Shown: in pieces, positions 32,879 through 42,395 of the stretch
How the letters are laid out: the number at the start of each line of letters is the position of its first letter
Position numbering within the stretch: position 1 is the first letter of the stretch
Assembly (NCBI RefSeq): GCF_014648775.1
Contig: NZ_BMRT01000001.1
Location: forward strand, 1,426,001-1,490,000
Source of the DNA: Streptomyces abikoensis
GTDB taxonomy: Bacteria; Actinomycetota; Actinomycetes; Streptomycetales; Streptomycetaceae
Reading direction: 5' to 3'
Length of the DNA stretch: 64,000 nucleotides
Program-made: the position numbers and the translations under genes
Notes under the pieces: generated by a model
The model's input: the letters and a program-made list of their open reading frames with translations, nothing else
What the model was told of the DNA's origin: nothing
The model's database searches: none

Positions 32879-34207
32879 TCAGAGGCCCTTTGCCGCAGGC
32901 TTGAGGATCGCGACGCACTCAACGTGATGGGTCATCGGGAACAGGTCGAACGCCCGCAGCTTCACCGGCTCGTACCCCGCCTCCGCGAAGTACTTGAGGT
33001 CGCGCGCCAGCGCTGCCGGGTCGCATGCCACGTACGCGATGCGGCGCGCACCCAGAGTGGCGAGATGCCGCACCGTCTCCTTGCCCGCACCGGCCCGCGG
33101 CGGGTCCAGGACGATGATGTCGGCGCTGTCGATGCGGGTGCGCGGGAGGACCGATTCGACCTTGCCCTGTTCGATGCGGACGCGGTCCAGGTCGCGGAGG
33201 TTGTGGCGGGCGTCCTCGACGGCGCGCTTGCCGGATTCGATGCCGAGGACGGCGCCCTTGTCGCCGACGCGCTCGGCGAGGGAGCCGGCGAAGAGGCCGA
33301 CGCCGCAGTAGAGGTCGAGGGCCATGTCGCCCTTGCGCGGCATCAGGCCCTGCATGACGGCCTTGACGAGGGTGTCGGCGGCCTGGGGGTGGACCTGCCA
33401 GAAGCCGCCGGCGCCGACGCGGTAGGTGCGGTCGTCGGCGCGCTCGCGGACGAAGGCGCGGCCGTGGACGGGGTGGACCTGCTTGTCGCGCTCGCCGATG
33501 CGCATGACGGAGACGGGCTTGTCGAGCTCGACGATCGGCAGGCGGCCGCCCGGCTTGGGGGTGAGGATGACCTGGCGGTCGTGGGAGCCGGTGGCGGCGA
33601 TGGCCTCGACCGAGGCGATCTGCGGCCACTCGCGCTTCTCGATGCCGAGCTCGCTGACGCCCTCGGCCGCGATCATGCAGTGGTCGATGACCTGGACCTC
33701 GTGGGAGCGGTGCTTGCGCAGGCCCGCGTGGCCCTCGGCGTCGATCGTGTACTGGACGCGGGTGCGCCAGGCCGGGACCTGGCCCGCGGGGAGCTTGTCG
33801 CCCTCGGCCGGCATGACCGTGCCGTCCCAGCCGGCCTCCTCCGGCGTGAGGCCCGCGAGGCGCATCAGCTGCTCCGCGATCACCTCGCCCTTGAGGCGGC
33901 GCTGCGCGCCCGGCTTCGCGTGCTGCCAGTCGCAACCGCCGCACTTGCCCGGGCCCGAGAAGGGGCAGGGGGCCGGTACCCGGTCCTTGGACGCCTCGAG
34001 CACACGAACCGCGTCCGCGCGGAGGAAGCGGGACGTCGACTCGCCCTCCGTCACCCTCGCCACCACGCGCTCGCCCGGCAGCGCGTGCCGTACGAACAGG
34101 ACCCGGCCCGACTCCGTGCGCGCCACGCAGTGGCCGCCGTGGGCCACCGGGCCGACCTCGACCTCGTACTCGTGGCCGACCAGCGATGCTTCGGTCTCGT
34201 GCTGCAT
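32879..34207 (-). CDS. TrmA/RumA-family RNA (uracil-5) methyltransferase
   Basis: A 442-residue SAM-dependent RNA methyltransferase. A TRAM domain (residues 5-70) precedes an iron-sulfur site with Cys81, Cys89 and Cys92. The catalytic domain has D-L-Y-C-G-V-G, D-P-P-R-A-G and A-C-D-P with nucleophile Cys395. It ends with D-L-F-P-M-T-H-H-V-E. It should form 5-methyluridine in rRNA or tRNA; which site cannot be told here. ATG 34207 has GGAG about ten bases upstream. It is followed by the cargo junction and preceded by a permease gene in the same direction. This is a core Streptomyces gene, so its 3' side marks where the accessory DNA ends. Confidence 0.9.
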   Translation of the reverse strand: MQHETEASLVGHEYEVEVGPVAHGGHCVARTESGRVLFVRHALPGERVVARVTEGESTSRFLRADAVRVLEASKDRVPAPCPFSGPGKCGGCDWQHAKPGAQRRLKGEVIAEQLMRLAGLTPEEAGWDGTVMPAEGDKLPAGQVPAWRTRVQYTIDAEGHAGLRKHRSHEVQVIDHCMIAAEGVSELGIEKREWPQIASVEAIAATGSHDRQVILTPKPGGRLPIVELDKPVSVMRIGERDKQVHPVHGRAFVRERADDRTYRVGAGGFWQVHPQAADTLVKAVMQGLMPRKGDMALDLYCGVGLFAGSLAERVGDKGAVLGIESGKRAVEDARHNLRDLDRVRIEQGKVESVLPRTRIDSADIIVLDPPRAGAGKETVRHLATLGARRIAYVACDPAALARDLKYFAEAGYEPVKLRAFDLFPMTHHVECVAILKPAAKGL

Positions 34208-34351
34208 GACTGGTCGACTCCAGAAAGTAGAGAAAAGTAGAGAAGTGGGGAGACAAGAGGAAGGGGTGCGGGGGACCCCCTGGACAACAGCCGTCCAGTT
34301 TACGTCCCGCCGCACCCCATCAGCGACATCGGTCGCGACATCGGTGCCCCG

Positions 34352-34379
34352 CGTCGCTACTTCTTCGTCGCTACTTCTT
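34352..34379. repeat. 14-bp tandem duplication at the permease stop codon
   Basis: CGTCGCTACTTCTT is present twice in direct succession (34352-34365 and 34366-34379) and starts a third time. The permease stop codon (34371-34373, minus strand) lies in the second copy. The duplication therefore copied the gene end into the intergenic space without changing the protein. Confidence 0.8.
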
Positions 34380-36422
34380 CGTCGCCGCCTTCTCCTTCTT
34401 CGACTCCCCGACCGGGCCGCGGCGCACCGAGCCCGGCGCGTTCCACTCGGCGCGCTTGCGGGCGCGCCGCTTGGCGACCTCGGAGGAGTCCAGCTGCCAC
34501 GGCACCGAGGTGACCATCACGCCCGGGGTGAAGAGCAGGCGGCCCTTCAGGCGCAGGGCGCTCTGGTTGTGCAGCAGGTGCTCGTACCAGTGGCCGACCA
34601 CGTACTCGGGGATGTAGACGCTGACCGCGTCGCGCGGGCTCTCCTTGCGGAGGCCCTTGACGTAGTCGATGACGGGCCGGGTGATCTCTCGGTACGGCGA
34701 GTCGAGGATCTTCAGCGGGACGTCTATGCCGCGCCGGTGCCACTCCTCGCGCAGCGCCTTGGTCTCGGCCGCGTCGACGCTGATGCTCACGGCCTCCAGG
34801 GTGTCGGAGCGCATCAGCTTGGCGTAGGCCAGGGCCCGCAGGGTGGGCTTGTGGACCTTGGAGACCAGGACGATGGAGTGCACCCGGGACGGGCGGACGG
34901 TTTCCTCACCGGGCTCGTCGGGGGCGGCGATCTCCTCGGCGACCCGGTCGTAGTGGCGCCGGATGGCGGTCATGGTGGCGTAGAAGATCACCATGCCGAG
35001 GATGGCGACCCAGGCGCCGTGGGTGAACTTCGTGACCAGCACGACGACCAGGACCAGGCCGGTGAGGAAGCCGCCGAAGGTGTTGATGGCGCGGGAGCGC
35101 ATCATGTGGCGGCGCTTGGCCGGGTCGGTCTCGGTCGCCAGGAGGCGGTTCCAGTGCCGGACCATGCCGGTCTGGCTCAGGGTGAAGGAGACGAACACGC
35201 CGACGATGTACAGCTGGATCAGCTTGGTGGAGTCCGCGCCGTAGATGTACGTCAGGACGGCGGCGGCGCCGGCGAGCAGCACGATGCCGTTGGAGAACGC
35301 GAGCCGGTCGCCGCGGGTGTGGAGCTGGCGGGGCAGGTAGCGGTCCTGGGCGAGGATCGAGCCGAGCAGCGGGAAGCCGTTGTACGCGGTGTTGGCCGCG
35401 AGGAACAGCACCAGTGCGGTGGCGGCCGCCAGCACGATGAAGAGGAACGATCCGTTGCCGAAGACGGCCTCGGCGACCTGCGAGATCACCGGGTTCTGGG
35501 TGTAGCCGTCGCCGACCGGCGTGCCGTTCTTCAGCAGGTCGGTGGCCGGGTTCTCGGCCATCCGCACCTTGGTGACCAGGGCCAGGGCGATGATGCCGCA
35601 GAACATGGTGACGGCCAGGCCGCCCATGAGGGCCAGGGTCGTCGCGGCGTTCTTGGACTTCGGCTTGCGGAAGGCGGGGACGCCGTTGCTGATCGCCTCG
35701 ACGCCGGTGAGCGCGGCACAGCCGGAGGAGAAGGCGCGCAGCAGCAGGAAGACGAGGGCGAAGCCCGCGAGGCCGGTGTGCTCGGCGTTGATCGTGTAGT
35801 CGGCGGTGGGGGCCTTCATGGTGTCGCCCGCGATCAGGCCGCGGTAGGCACCCCAGGCGATCATCACGAAGACGCCGCCGACGAAGACGTAGGTGGGGAT
35901 GGCGAAGAGCTTGCCGGACTCCTTGACGCCCCGGAGGTTCATCAGGGTCAGCAGCACGATCACGGCGATGGCGCACGCGGTCTTGTGCTCGACGACGAAG
36001 GGGATGGCGGAGCCGAGGTTCTCGATGCCGGAGGCGATGGAGACCGCGACGGTCAGGACGTAGTCGACGAGCAGGGCGCTGGCGACGGTCAGGCCCGCCT
36101 TGGGGCCGAGGTTGACGTTGGCGACCTCGTAGTCGCCACCGCCGCTCGGGTAGGCGTGGACGTTCTGGCGGTACGAGGCGACCACCGTGAACATCAGCAC
36201 GACGACCGCCACCGCGATCCATGGGCTGAAGTGGTAGGCGGAGACGCCCGCCACGGACAGCACGAGAAGCACTTCGCCCGGCGCGTACGCCACGGAGGAG
36301 AGCGGGTCGGAGGCGAAGACGGGGAGGGCGATGCGCTTGGGGAGAAGGGTTTCTCCCAGCTTGTTGCTGTGCAACGCCCGGCCGATGAGGATCCGTTTCG
36401 GCAGGTCGGTCAGTTTGGACAC
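34371..36422 (-). CDS. APC-superfamily amino acid/cation permease
   Basis: A 683-residue transporter with about twelve hydrophobic segments between residues 45 and 480. The conserved F-A-S-D-P-L-S-S-V-A-Y-A-P motif is near the start of TM1, and P-S-G-G-G-D-Y lies after TM2. A 200-residue cytoplasmic C-terminal domain ends in a Lys/Arg-rich tail. This is the APC type common in actinobacteria and often near TrkA genes; its substrate is unknown, with potassium or amino acids as possibilities. The start is GTG 36422 by the family's usual N-terminus (S-K-L-T-D-L-P-K); no clear ribosome site is visible. It lies 163 bp upstream of the RNA methyltransferase. Confidence 0.85.
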   Translation of the reverse strand: MSKLTDLPKRILIGRALHSNKLGETLLPKRIALPVFASDPLSSVAYAPGEVLLVLSVAGVSAYHFSPWIAVAVVVLMFTVVASYRQNVHAYPSGGGDYEVANVNLGPKAGLTVASALLVDYVLTVAVSIASGIENLGSAIPFVVEHKTACAIAVIVLLTLMNLRGVKESGKLFAIPTYVFVGGVFVMIAWGAYRGLIAGDTMKAPTADYTINAEHTGLAGFALVFLLLRAFSSGCAALTGVEAISNGVPAFRKPKSKNAATTLALMGGLAVTMFCGIIALALVTKVRMAENPATDLLKNGTPVGDGYTQNPVISQVAEAVFGNGSFLFIVLAAATALVLFLAANTAYNGFPLLGSILAQDRYLPRQLHTRGDRLAFSNGIVLLAGAAAVLTYIYGADSTKLIQLYIVGVFVSFTLSQTGMVRHWNRLLATETDPAKRRHMMRSRAINTFGGFLTGLVLVVVLVTKFTHGAWVAILGMVIFYATMTAIRRHYDRVAEEIAAPDEPGEETVRPSRVHSIVLVSKVHKPTLRALAYAKLMRSDTLEAVSISVDAAETKALREEWHRRGIDVPLKILDSPYREITRPVIDYVKGLRKESPRDAVSVYIPEYVVGHWYEHLLHNQSALRLKGRLLFTPGVMVTSVPWQLDSSEVAKRRARKRAEWNAPGSVRRGPVGESKKEKAATKK

Positions 36423-36536
36423 GCAGAGGATCGTAAGGGTTCCGTATGGCTGTCGCCCACCCGCCACCCACCGGGAGCCGATCCGGCACACGCTACGCGA
36501 TCACTCCCGGTGGGTAAAGGGCGGTTCAAATGCCGG

Positions 36537-37793
36537 CTACGGTCGCAGCCTCACCGGCAGCGCGCGATGGCCGTTGGAGATGAAGGACTCCACCGGGCTG
36601 AGCTCCTCCGGAGCCACCGCCAGCGACATCTCGGGGAAACGGGCGAAGAGGGCGGGCAGTGCGACGGCCGCCTCCAGCCGGGCCAGCGGGGCGCCGAGGC
36701 AGAAGTGCACTCCGTGACCGAAGGAGAGGTGCTCCTTGGTGGCACGCATCACATCGAACCGGTCGCCGTCGTCGCCGTAGATGCCGTGGTCGCGGCCGGC
36801 GGCGGCGTAGGCGGCGACGATGGCGTCGCCCTTGCGCAGCACCACTCCCCCGTCGGCTCCCCCGTCCGCTCCCCCGTCCAGCTCGATGTCCTCCACCGCG
36901 TAGCGCAGCGGGAGGTTGGCGACGGGCGCCTGGACGCGCAGGGCCTCCTCGATCACGTCGTCCCAGCCGACCTTGCCGTCACGGACGAGGGCGAGCTGCT
37001 CGGGGTGGGTGAGGAGGAGGTGAATGGCGTTGTCGAGGAGATTGACGGTGGTCTCGTGGCCCGCGCCGATCATCAGCAGGAGGGTGTCGACGAGCTCCTG
37101 CTCGTTCAGCTTGCCGTCCTCCTCGTCGCGGGCGGAGATCAGCACGCTGGTCATGTCGTCGCCGGGCGTCTCCCGCTTGGCGGCGACGAGGCCGCGCAGC
37201 AGGCCGTAGAGCTCGCTGTAGGTGGCGGTGACCTCCTCCGGGTCGGCGGAGGTGTGGAAGATCGAGTCGACGCAGCGGCGCAGGCCCTCGCGGGTGGACT
37301 CGTCCTCGACGCCGAAGAGCTCGCAGATGACCTGGATGGGGATGGGGTAGGCGTACTCCTCGCGCAGGTCGGCGACCGCGCCGGGCGGGGTGGCGTCGAG
37401 GCGGTCGAGGAGGTCCGCCGCCATCCGTTCGATGCGGGGGCGCAGGGCGGCGGTGCGGCGGGCGGTGAAGGCCTTGGCGACGAGGGTGCGCAGCCGCTTG
37501 TGGTCACTTCCGTAGGCGGTGAACATATTGGTCACCGCGACCCAGGTGTAGAGCGGCCACTCCGGGGAGATCTCGCCGTCGATCCAGGCGGGCCAGTGCC
37601 GGCGCGGGTCCTTGGAGACCCTCGGGTCGGTCAGCAGCCGCTTGAGCAGCGGCTGGCTGGTCACTGCCCACGCCACCACGCCCCCAGGGAGCTCCACACG
37701 GACCGCTTCCCCGAGGGCGCGGAGGCGGGCGGCTTCGCCGTGGATGTCACGGCCGGCGGGATCGATGGTGAAGGGGCATGCGGAGCGGTCCAT
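36537..37793 (-). CDS. Cytochrome P450, CYP154-like
   Basis: A 418-residue soluble bacterial P450. The I-helix has I-G-A-G-H-E-T-T, the ExxR motif is E-E-A-L-R, and the heme loop is [10 protein letters not shown] with Cys365. A Gly/Asp-rich mini-repeat (D-G-G-A-D-G-G-A) interrupts a beta region near 305. It probably hydroxylates a small hydrophobic molecule using ferredoxin partners encoded elsewhere. It follows a CYP157-like gene, the usual CYP157-CYP154 pair at the end of a conservon operon. Its ATG lies 133 bp inside the upstream gene's C-terminal extension. CYP154 family naming is from context and motifs, not an identity score. Confidence 0.88.
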   Translation of the reverse strand: MDRSACPFTIDPAGRDIHGEAARLRALGEAVRVELPGGVVAWAVTSQPLLKRLLTDPRVSKDPRRHWPAWIDGEISPEWPLYTWVAVTNMFTAYGSDHKRLRTLVAKAFTARRTAALRPRIERMAADLLDRLDATPPGAVADLREEYAYPIPIQVICELFGVEDESTREGLRRCVDSIFHTSADPEEVTATYSELYGLLRGLVAAKRETPGDDMTSVLISARDEEDGKLNEQELVDTLLLMIGAGHETTVNLLDNAIHLLLTHPEQLALVRDGKVGWDDVIEEALRVQAPVANLPLRYAVEDIELDGGADGGADGGVVLRKGDAIVAAYAAAGRDHGIYGDDGDRFDVMRATKEHLSFGHGVHFCLGAPLARLEAAVALPALFARFPEMSLAVAPEELSPVESFISNGHRALPVRLRP

Positions 37794-39391
37794 CGGCGGT
37801 CTCCAGAGGTCTCGTCCGGGGTCGGCGCGGACGGCTGAGGGCGGGGGGCCATACCGGGGTGTTGAGGGGCCGTACCGGCGTGTACGGGCGGGGGCGCCGG
37901 CACGGGGACGGGCACCGGCGGGAAGCGCACCGGCAGCGCGGTGAGCGCGCGGTGGAAGGGGCCGGGCCGCCAGACGAGCCGGTCGGCGGGGACGGCCAGC
38001 TCCAGGTCCGGGAGCCGGTCCAGCAGCCGCTCGACGGCGGCGGCCGCGATGAGCCGGGCGGGGTCCTTGGCGGGGCAGTGGTGGGGGCCCGCGCTCCAGG
38101 CCAGGTGGGCGCGGTTGCCCGCGCGGCTGCCGGCCGGGTGGCCGGTGCGCAGGGCGGGGTCGGTGTTGGCGGCGGCGAAGCTGACCACCACGGGCTCGCC
38201 CGCGCGCAGCGGGACGTCGCCGAGGACGTCGTCGGCCAGGGGGTAGTGGACGGCGTAGTTGGCCATGGGCGGGTCGAGCCAGAGGACCTCGTCGAGGGCG
38301 TCGTCGACGGGCAGGCTGCCCCCGGCGAGGTCGCCGGCGAAGCGGTCGTCGGAGAGCAGCAGCCGCAGCGCGTTGGCGATCAGGTTCTGCTGGGGCTCGG
38401 TGCCCGCGCCGATCAGGACGACGAGCTGATGGAGCATCTCCTCGTCGCTGAGCCGGGCGGGGTGGGCCATCAGCCAGGAGATCACGTCCGCGCCGGGCTG
38501 CCGGCGCTTGAGGGCGATGAGCTCCAGGAGGCTGCTGGTGATCAGGGCGTCGGCGCGTTCGGCCTCGACGCCGTCGAAGATGCCGGAGAAGCCCTCGACG
38601 AGCCGGTCGCCGAGCTCGGGCGGGCAGCCGAAGAGCTGCTGGAAGACCAGCAGCGGGAGGGTCTTGGCGTAGCTGCCGAGCAGGTCGGCCTCGCCGAGCG
38701 CGGTGAAGCGGTCGATGAGGCTGTCGGCGCTGCGCTCGACGTAGCCGCGCAGGGCGTTGGGGTCGATCCGGGCGAGGCTGTCGTCGACGGCCTGGCGGTA
38801 GCGGCGGTGGTGGTCGCCGTCGGAGAACAGGCAGTTGGGCCGGTAGGCCATCATCGGCACCACCGGGTTGTCCGCCTCGACGCGGCCGTCGGCGAGGGCA
38901 CGCCAGTGGCGGGCGTCCTTGACGAACCGGCCGGGGCTGCGCAGGACTTCGAGCGCGGCGCGGTAATCGGTGACGAGCACGGCCTTGACCCGGGGGGCGA
39001 GCTCCACGGGCGCGGCGGGCCCGTGCTGCCGCAGCCGCTGGTAGACGGCGTGCGGGTCGGCGGCGAAGTCGGGCCCGTAGAGCGGGGTGTATGTCACGGA
39101 CGGCGCCTGCGGGGGGTACGCGGCGGGCGGTGCCGGCCGGCCGTACGTCGCGGGCGGCTCGGTGCGGGAGGCGCCCCATTCCGGCGACGGGTACGGCGTG
39201 GACTGTTCCCGTGAGGGGTACGCCGTGGGCTGTTCCCGCGACGGGTACGGCGTGGGCTGCTCACGCGAGGAGTACGTCGCGGGCTGTTCCCGTGAGGGGT
39301 TGGGCACGGGCGGCGCCTGCGAAGGGGGCGCCGTGGGCGGCGCCTGGTGCGCGGGGCACCCGGGGGGTGGTGCGTCCGGGCGGAAGGTCAC
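37661..39391 (-). CDS. Cytochrome P450, CYP157-like, lacking ExxR
   Basis: A 576-residue P450, longer than the usual 400. Residues 1-95 are Pro/Tyr/Ser-rich with four nine-residue repeats; the P450 domain occupies about 100-505, and residues 506-576 are another low-complexity extension. The I-helix has I-G-A-G-T-E-P. The K-helix reads E-V-L-W instead of E-x-x-R, a peculiarity known for CYP157. The heme loop is [10 protein letters not shown]. The GTG start overlaps the cvnD stop by four bases, and the 3' end overlaps the CYP154-like gene by 133 bp. Loss of the conserved Arg questions whether it works as a normal monooxygenase. Confidence 0.85.
   Translation of the reverse strand: MTFRPDAPPPGCPAHQAPPTAPPSQAPPVPNPSREQPATYSSREQPTPYPSREQPTAYPSREQSTPYPSPEWGASRTEPPATYGRPAPPAAYPPQAPSVTYTPLYGPDFAADPHAVYQRLRQHGPAAPVELAPRVKAVLVTDYRAALEVLRSPGRFVKDARHWRALADGRVEADNPVVPMMAYRPNCLFSDGDHHRRYRQAVDDSLARIDPNALRGYVERSADSLIDRFTALGEADLLGSYAKTLPLLVFQQLFGCPPELGDRLVEGFSGIFDGVEAERADALITSSLLELIALKRRQPGADVISWLMAHPARLSDEEMLHQLVVLIGAGTEPQQNLIANALRLLLSDDRFAGDLAGGSLPVDDALDEVLWLDPPMANYAVHYPLADDVLGDVPLRAGEPVVVSFAAANTDPALRTGHPAGSRAGNRAHLAWSAGPHHCPAKDPARLIAAAAVERLLDRLPDLELAVPADRLVWRPGPFHRALTALPVRFPPVPVPVPAPPPVHAGTAPQHPGMAPRPQPSAPTPDETSGDRRWTAPHAPSPSIPPAVTSTAKPPASAPSGKRSVWSSLGAWWRGQ
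39189..39296. repeat. Four tandem 27-bp repeats in the CYP157-like gene
   Basis: Units begin at 39189, 39216, 39243 and 39270, each starting (G)GGTACG-like and differing by a few bases. They encode a nine-residue repeat of the form S-R-E-Q-P-T-P-Y-P in the N-terminal extension. Whole-codon length keeps the frame whatever the copy number. Confidence 0.85.
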
Positions 39392-39990
39392 ACGTGCTCC
39401 TGGGCGGTGCGGGCGCTGAGGTATTCCACGAGGGTGATCAGGGCGCGGGTCGAGGAGACCCGGTCGCGGGCGTCACAGGTGATCAGCGGGGTCTCCGGGA
39501 GGAGGTCGAGGGCCTCGCGGATCTCCTCGTCGGGGTAGGTGGGGGCGCCGTCGAAGTGGTTGACGGCGACCGCGTACGGCAGCCCCAGCTCCTCGAGCAG
39601 CCCCATGACCTCGAAGGACTGGTCCAGCCGCCGGGTGTCGGCGAGGACGAGCGCGCCGAGCGCGCCCTGGGTCATGTCCTGCCAGAGCCGGGTGAAGCGC
39701 TGCTGGCCGGGCGCGCCGAAGAGATAGAGGACGAGGCTCTCGCTGAGGGTGAGCCGGCCGAAGTCCATGGCGACGGTCGTGGTGGTCTTGCCGTCGATGC
39801 CGGCCAGGTCGTCGACGAACGCGCCGGCCTGGGTCATGGTCTCCTCCGTGCGCAGCGGCCGGATCTCCGACAGCGAGCCGACGAAGGTGGTCTTGCCGAC
39901 CGCGAAGTGCCCCACGACGAGGATCTTCGCCGCGGTCCGGACGGTACGGGGCAGGTAGACGGCTCCGTCAGAGGCGAGCGCGGAGTCCAT
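39388..39990 (-). CDS. cvnD: Conservon small GTPase-like protein CvnD
   Basis: A 200-residue Ras-like G-protein of the conservon type. The P-loop is G-H-F-A-V-G-K-T (27-34), the G3 region is F-G-A-P-G-Q-Q-R, and the N-K-x-D motif is replaced by N-H-F-D. It would act downstream of the CvnA sensor-kinase-like protein with CvnB and CvnC at the membrane. The ATG overlaps cvnC by 23 bp, and the stop overlaps the P450 start (GTGA). The order CvnA-B-C-D-P450-P450 matches conservons such as cvn9 (rarABCDE) in form. Confidence 0.9.
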   Translation of the reverse strand: MDSALASDGAVYLPRTVRTAAKILVVGHFAVGKTTFVGSLSEIRPLRTEETMTQAGAFVDDLAGIDGKTTTTVAMDFGRLTLSESLVLYLFGAPGQQRFTRLWQDMTQGALGALVLADTRRLDQSFEVMGLLEELGLPYAVAVNHFDGAPTYPDEEIREALDLLPETPLITCDARDRVSSTRALITLVEYLSARTAQEHV

Positions 39991-40330
39991 CGAGCACCTC
40001 CTGGAGGATCTGGGCCTCGGGCAGCTCTGCCGAGGGGATGGGGGCCCGGGTGGAGAGGTGGCCGCTGTCGACGAGATCGCCGAGCAGCACCTTGACGACG
40101 CTGACGGGCAGCATCAGATGGCCGGCGATCTCGGCGACGGACAGGGCGCCGCCGAGACAGAGCTCCATGAGGGCGCGCTTCTCCGGACTGAGGCCGCCGA
40201 GCGGCCGGTCCTCGTGTGCCAGCACCAGGGTGACGAGGTCAAAGGTGTTGCGCGTGGGGTGGGAGCGGCCCTCGGTGACGACGTACGGGCGGACCAGCCC
40301 TTTGTCGCGTCGCGGCGCCGGCGGGGTCAT
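39968..40330 (-). CDS. cvnC: Conservon DUF742 protein CvnC
   Basis: A 120-residue DUF742 protein with V-R-P-Y near the start, L-S-P-E-K-R, a winged-helix-like segment (V-A-E-I-A-G-H-L-x-L-P-V-S-V-V-K-V-L) and L-V-D-S-G-H-L. This is a predicted small helix-turn-helix fold. The start overlaps the cvnB stop by four bases (ATGA). The role within the conservon is probably as an adaptor; DNA binding has not been shown as far as I know. Confidence 0.9.
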   Translation of the reverse strand: MTPPAPRRDKGLVRPYVVTEGRSHPTRNTFDLVTLVLAHEDRPLGGLSPEKRALMELCLGGALSVAEIAGHLMLPVSVVKVLLGDLVDSGHLSTRAPIPSAELPEAQILQEVLDGLRARL

Positions 40331-40770
40331 GCCTGGCTGCCCGGGCCGCCCTGCCAGGTGTCCATGCCCTGCCGGGGCGGGCTCACCAGCTCCTTGCCGA
40401 GCCGGTCGACGGTCTTCTGCATGCGGTAGGTGACGGCTTCCATGTCGACGTTCTCGCTCGCCGAGACGGCGAGGTAGGCGCCGGGGCCGGCGGCGATGAG
40501 GAAGACGTAGCCGTGGGCGAACTCGATGAGCGTCTGCCGCCAGGGGCTGTCCTGGTTCCGCGGGTGGGTGCAGAACTCGGTGGTGGAGCGGCTGATGGAC
40601 TGCAGCCCGGAGAGGGCGGCCGCCTGGCGCTCGGCCTCGTCGCGGTCGATGCCCTGGGAGTGGGCGCGCAGCATGCCGTCGGCGGAGAGCAGGATCGCGT
40701 GCCGGGCCTCCGGCATCTTGACGACCTCGTCCAGCATCCAGCCCAGCTCTTTGTTCATGTGGTCGTTCAC
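40327..40770 (-). CDS. cvnB: Conservon roadblock/LC7 protein CvnB
   Basis: A 147-residue roadblock/LC7-domain protein, the type that often serves as a GTPase-regulating partner, here presumably for CvnD. Recognisable parts are A-I-L-L-S-A-D-G-M-L near residues 26-36 and G-Y-V-F-L-I-A-A-G-P-G-A. The GTG at 40770 overlaps the cvnA stop (GTGA); an ATG four codons further in would also work. Tight coupling with cvnA and cvnC indicates a fixed-ratio complex. Confidence 0.9.
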   Translation of the reverse strand: MNDHMNKELGWMLDEVVKMPEARHAILLSADGMLRAHSQGIDRDEAERQAAALSGLQSISRSTTEFCTHPRNQDSPWRQTLIEFAHGYVFLIAAGPGAYLAVSASENVDMEAVTYRMQKTVDRLGKELVSPPRQGMDTWQGGPGSQA

Positions 40771-42395
40771 GCGTGCGGGTTCCCTTCGTCTTCTGCGGGG
40801 GTGGGGGCGTGGGCGCCGGTCGGCCCACCGGCCGCGTCCCGGTCGCCGGGCAGCGGCGGGAAGCGGTGCTCCCCGGTGCGACCGGTGCGGGTGCCGCGGG
40901 CGAACGCGCCCATGCGCCGGGCGGTCTCCTCGGCCGAGCGCTCCGGGGGGATGTCGGCGGGCGGCATCGGCGCGGCCGGGCGGGAGTGGCGCTGCTGTCC
41001 GGGCGCGGGCTGCCTGCGACGGCGTTTGGGCAGCCCGCCCGCGGTGGAGCCGGTCACGTGCGGGGCGCCGGGGGCTTGCGGGGTGTCGGCGCCGTGCGGG
41101 GTCTCGCCGGGGTGCGCGGTAGGAGTGTCGCCGGGGTGCGCGGTATCGGTGCTGTGCGGAGCGACCGGCGGGCGCGGCGTCGCCCGGGGGGTGGTGTGCG
41201 GCGTGCCCGTGTCCTCGGCCGGCCGGTCCGCGCCGGCGCCGTACGCGGGCGGCGGCTCCTGCGGGGCGTGGGTGCGCTCCGGGTGGCGGGTGCGCGAGCG
41301 GGAGGGGCCGCGCGGGGCGGGCACGGTCGGCGTGTGGCGCGGCTCCTCGCCCCGGCCGCGCTCCCGCAGGGGCGTCGTCCCGGGTCCGTCCAGCTCCAGC
41401 TGGGTGAGCAGCGCGGAGGGCAGGAACAGGACCGCGCGGACACCGCCGTACGGGGAGCGGGTGTCGACCGAGACGCTGAAGCCGTAGCGCGCGGCGAGCA
41501 CGCCGATCACGGGGTAGCCGAACTGCGGGGGGTCGCCGAGGCGGGAGACGTCCACCGCCCGCCGGCCCGAGAGCATGGCGACGGCTTCCTGGATCTCCCG
41601 GCCGTCCATGCCCACGCCCGCGTCGTCGATGACGACGCACGCGCCGTTGTGCACCGGCTGGAGGCTGACCTCGACGGTGGTGTTGGGCTGGGAGTGTCGG
41701 GCGGCGTTGTCGAGGAGCTCGGCGACGGCGAGGACGACGGGCTCGACGACCCGGCTGACGACGGCGAGCTCGTTCTGGCCGCTGTGCACCCGGACGCGGC
41801 GGTAGTCACGGATCCGGGAGGTGGCGCCCCGGACCACGTCGGTCAGCGGGGAGGCGACGCGCTGCCGGCCGGGCCAGGAGCCGCAGAGCACGGCGATGGC
41901 CTGCGCGCGCCGGCCGAACTGGGCGTTGGCGTGGTCGATCTCCAGCAGGTCGCGCAGGACGTCGGGGTTGTCGTGCCGCTCCTGCATCTCCGAGATGGCC
42001 AGCTGCTGTTCGTGCGCCAGGCCCTGGAGCGCGCGCATGGACGCCTTGAGCGCGGCCTTCGCGGACTGGTCCGCCCGGCTCTGCGCCTTCTCCACGGCCT
42101 GGGCGAAGAGGTCCATCACATCCTGGAGGCGCTGCGCGAAGACGGTGCCGGCGAGCCGCGCGTCGAGCGGCCCGGGCAGCGGCACCTCCTGGCTGACGGC
42201 GTCCGCGACGGCGGGCAGCCGGACACCGACCAGATGCCCGATCTCCTCGTCACGTGCCTGGACGCTCTCCTCCAGCTGGGCGACACGCCTGCGCAGTCCG
42301 GCGGTGATCGAGCGCTGACGGGTCAGCAGCACCGCGACCGCGGCCACCGCGACGACCAGACACCAGATCACCACCTGGGATATGTGATCAGACAT
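40767..42395 (-). CDS. cvnA: Conservon sensor-kinase-like protein CvnA
   Basis: A 542-residue membrane-anchored protein. One N-terminal helix (about residues 8-26) is followed by a coiled coil (30-60), a helical dimerisation region and a histidine-kinase-type ATPase domain with E-L-L-D-N-A-A-R-H-S, D-A-G-V-G-M and G-Y-P-V-I. The last 180 residues are Pro/Arg/Thr-rich and disordered. ATG 42395 has GAGG five bases upstream. In conservons this protein resembles sensor kinases but has no dedicated response regulator; signals pass to CvnB-C-D. It heads the leftward cvnABCD-P450-P450 operon. Confidence 0.9.
   Translation of the reverse strand: MSDHISQVVIWCLVVAVAAVAVLLTRQRSITAGLRRRVAQLEESVQARDEEIGHLVGVRLPAVADAVSQEVPLPGPLDARLAGTVFAQRLQDVMDLFAQAVEKAQSRADQSAKAALKASMRALQGLAHEQQLAISEMQERHDNPDVLRDLLEIDHANAQFGRRAQAIAVLCGSWPGRQRVASPLTDVVRGATSRIRDYRRVRVHSGQNELAVVSRVVEPVVLAVAELLDNAARHSQPNTTVEVSLQPVHNGACVVIDDAGVGMDGREIQEAVAMLSGRRAVDVSRLGDPPQFGYPVIGVLAARYGFSVSVDTRSPYGGVRAVLFLPSALLTQLELDGPGTTPLRERGRGEEPRHTPTVPAPRGPSRSRTRHPERTHAPQEPPPAYGAGADRPAEDTGTPHTTPRATPRPPVAPHSTDTAHPGDTPTAHPGETPHGADTPQAPGAPHVTGSTAGGLPKRRRRQPAPGQQRHSRPAAPMPPADIPPERSAEETARRMGAFARGTRTGRTGEHRFPPLPGDRDAAGGPTGAHAPTPAEDEGNPHA

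Noticed and set aside
33426..37838. 1470-codon plus-strand open frame
   Set aside because: It is antisense to the RNA methyltransferase, permease and P450 genes, with Arg/Ala/Gly-biased content typical of high-GC shadow frames and no domain.
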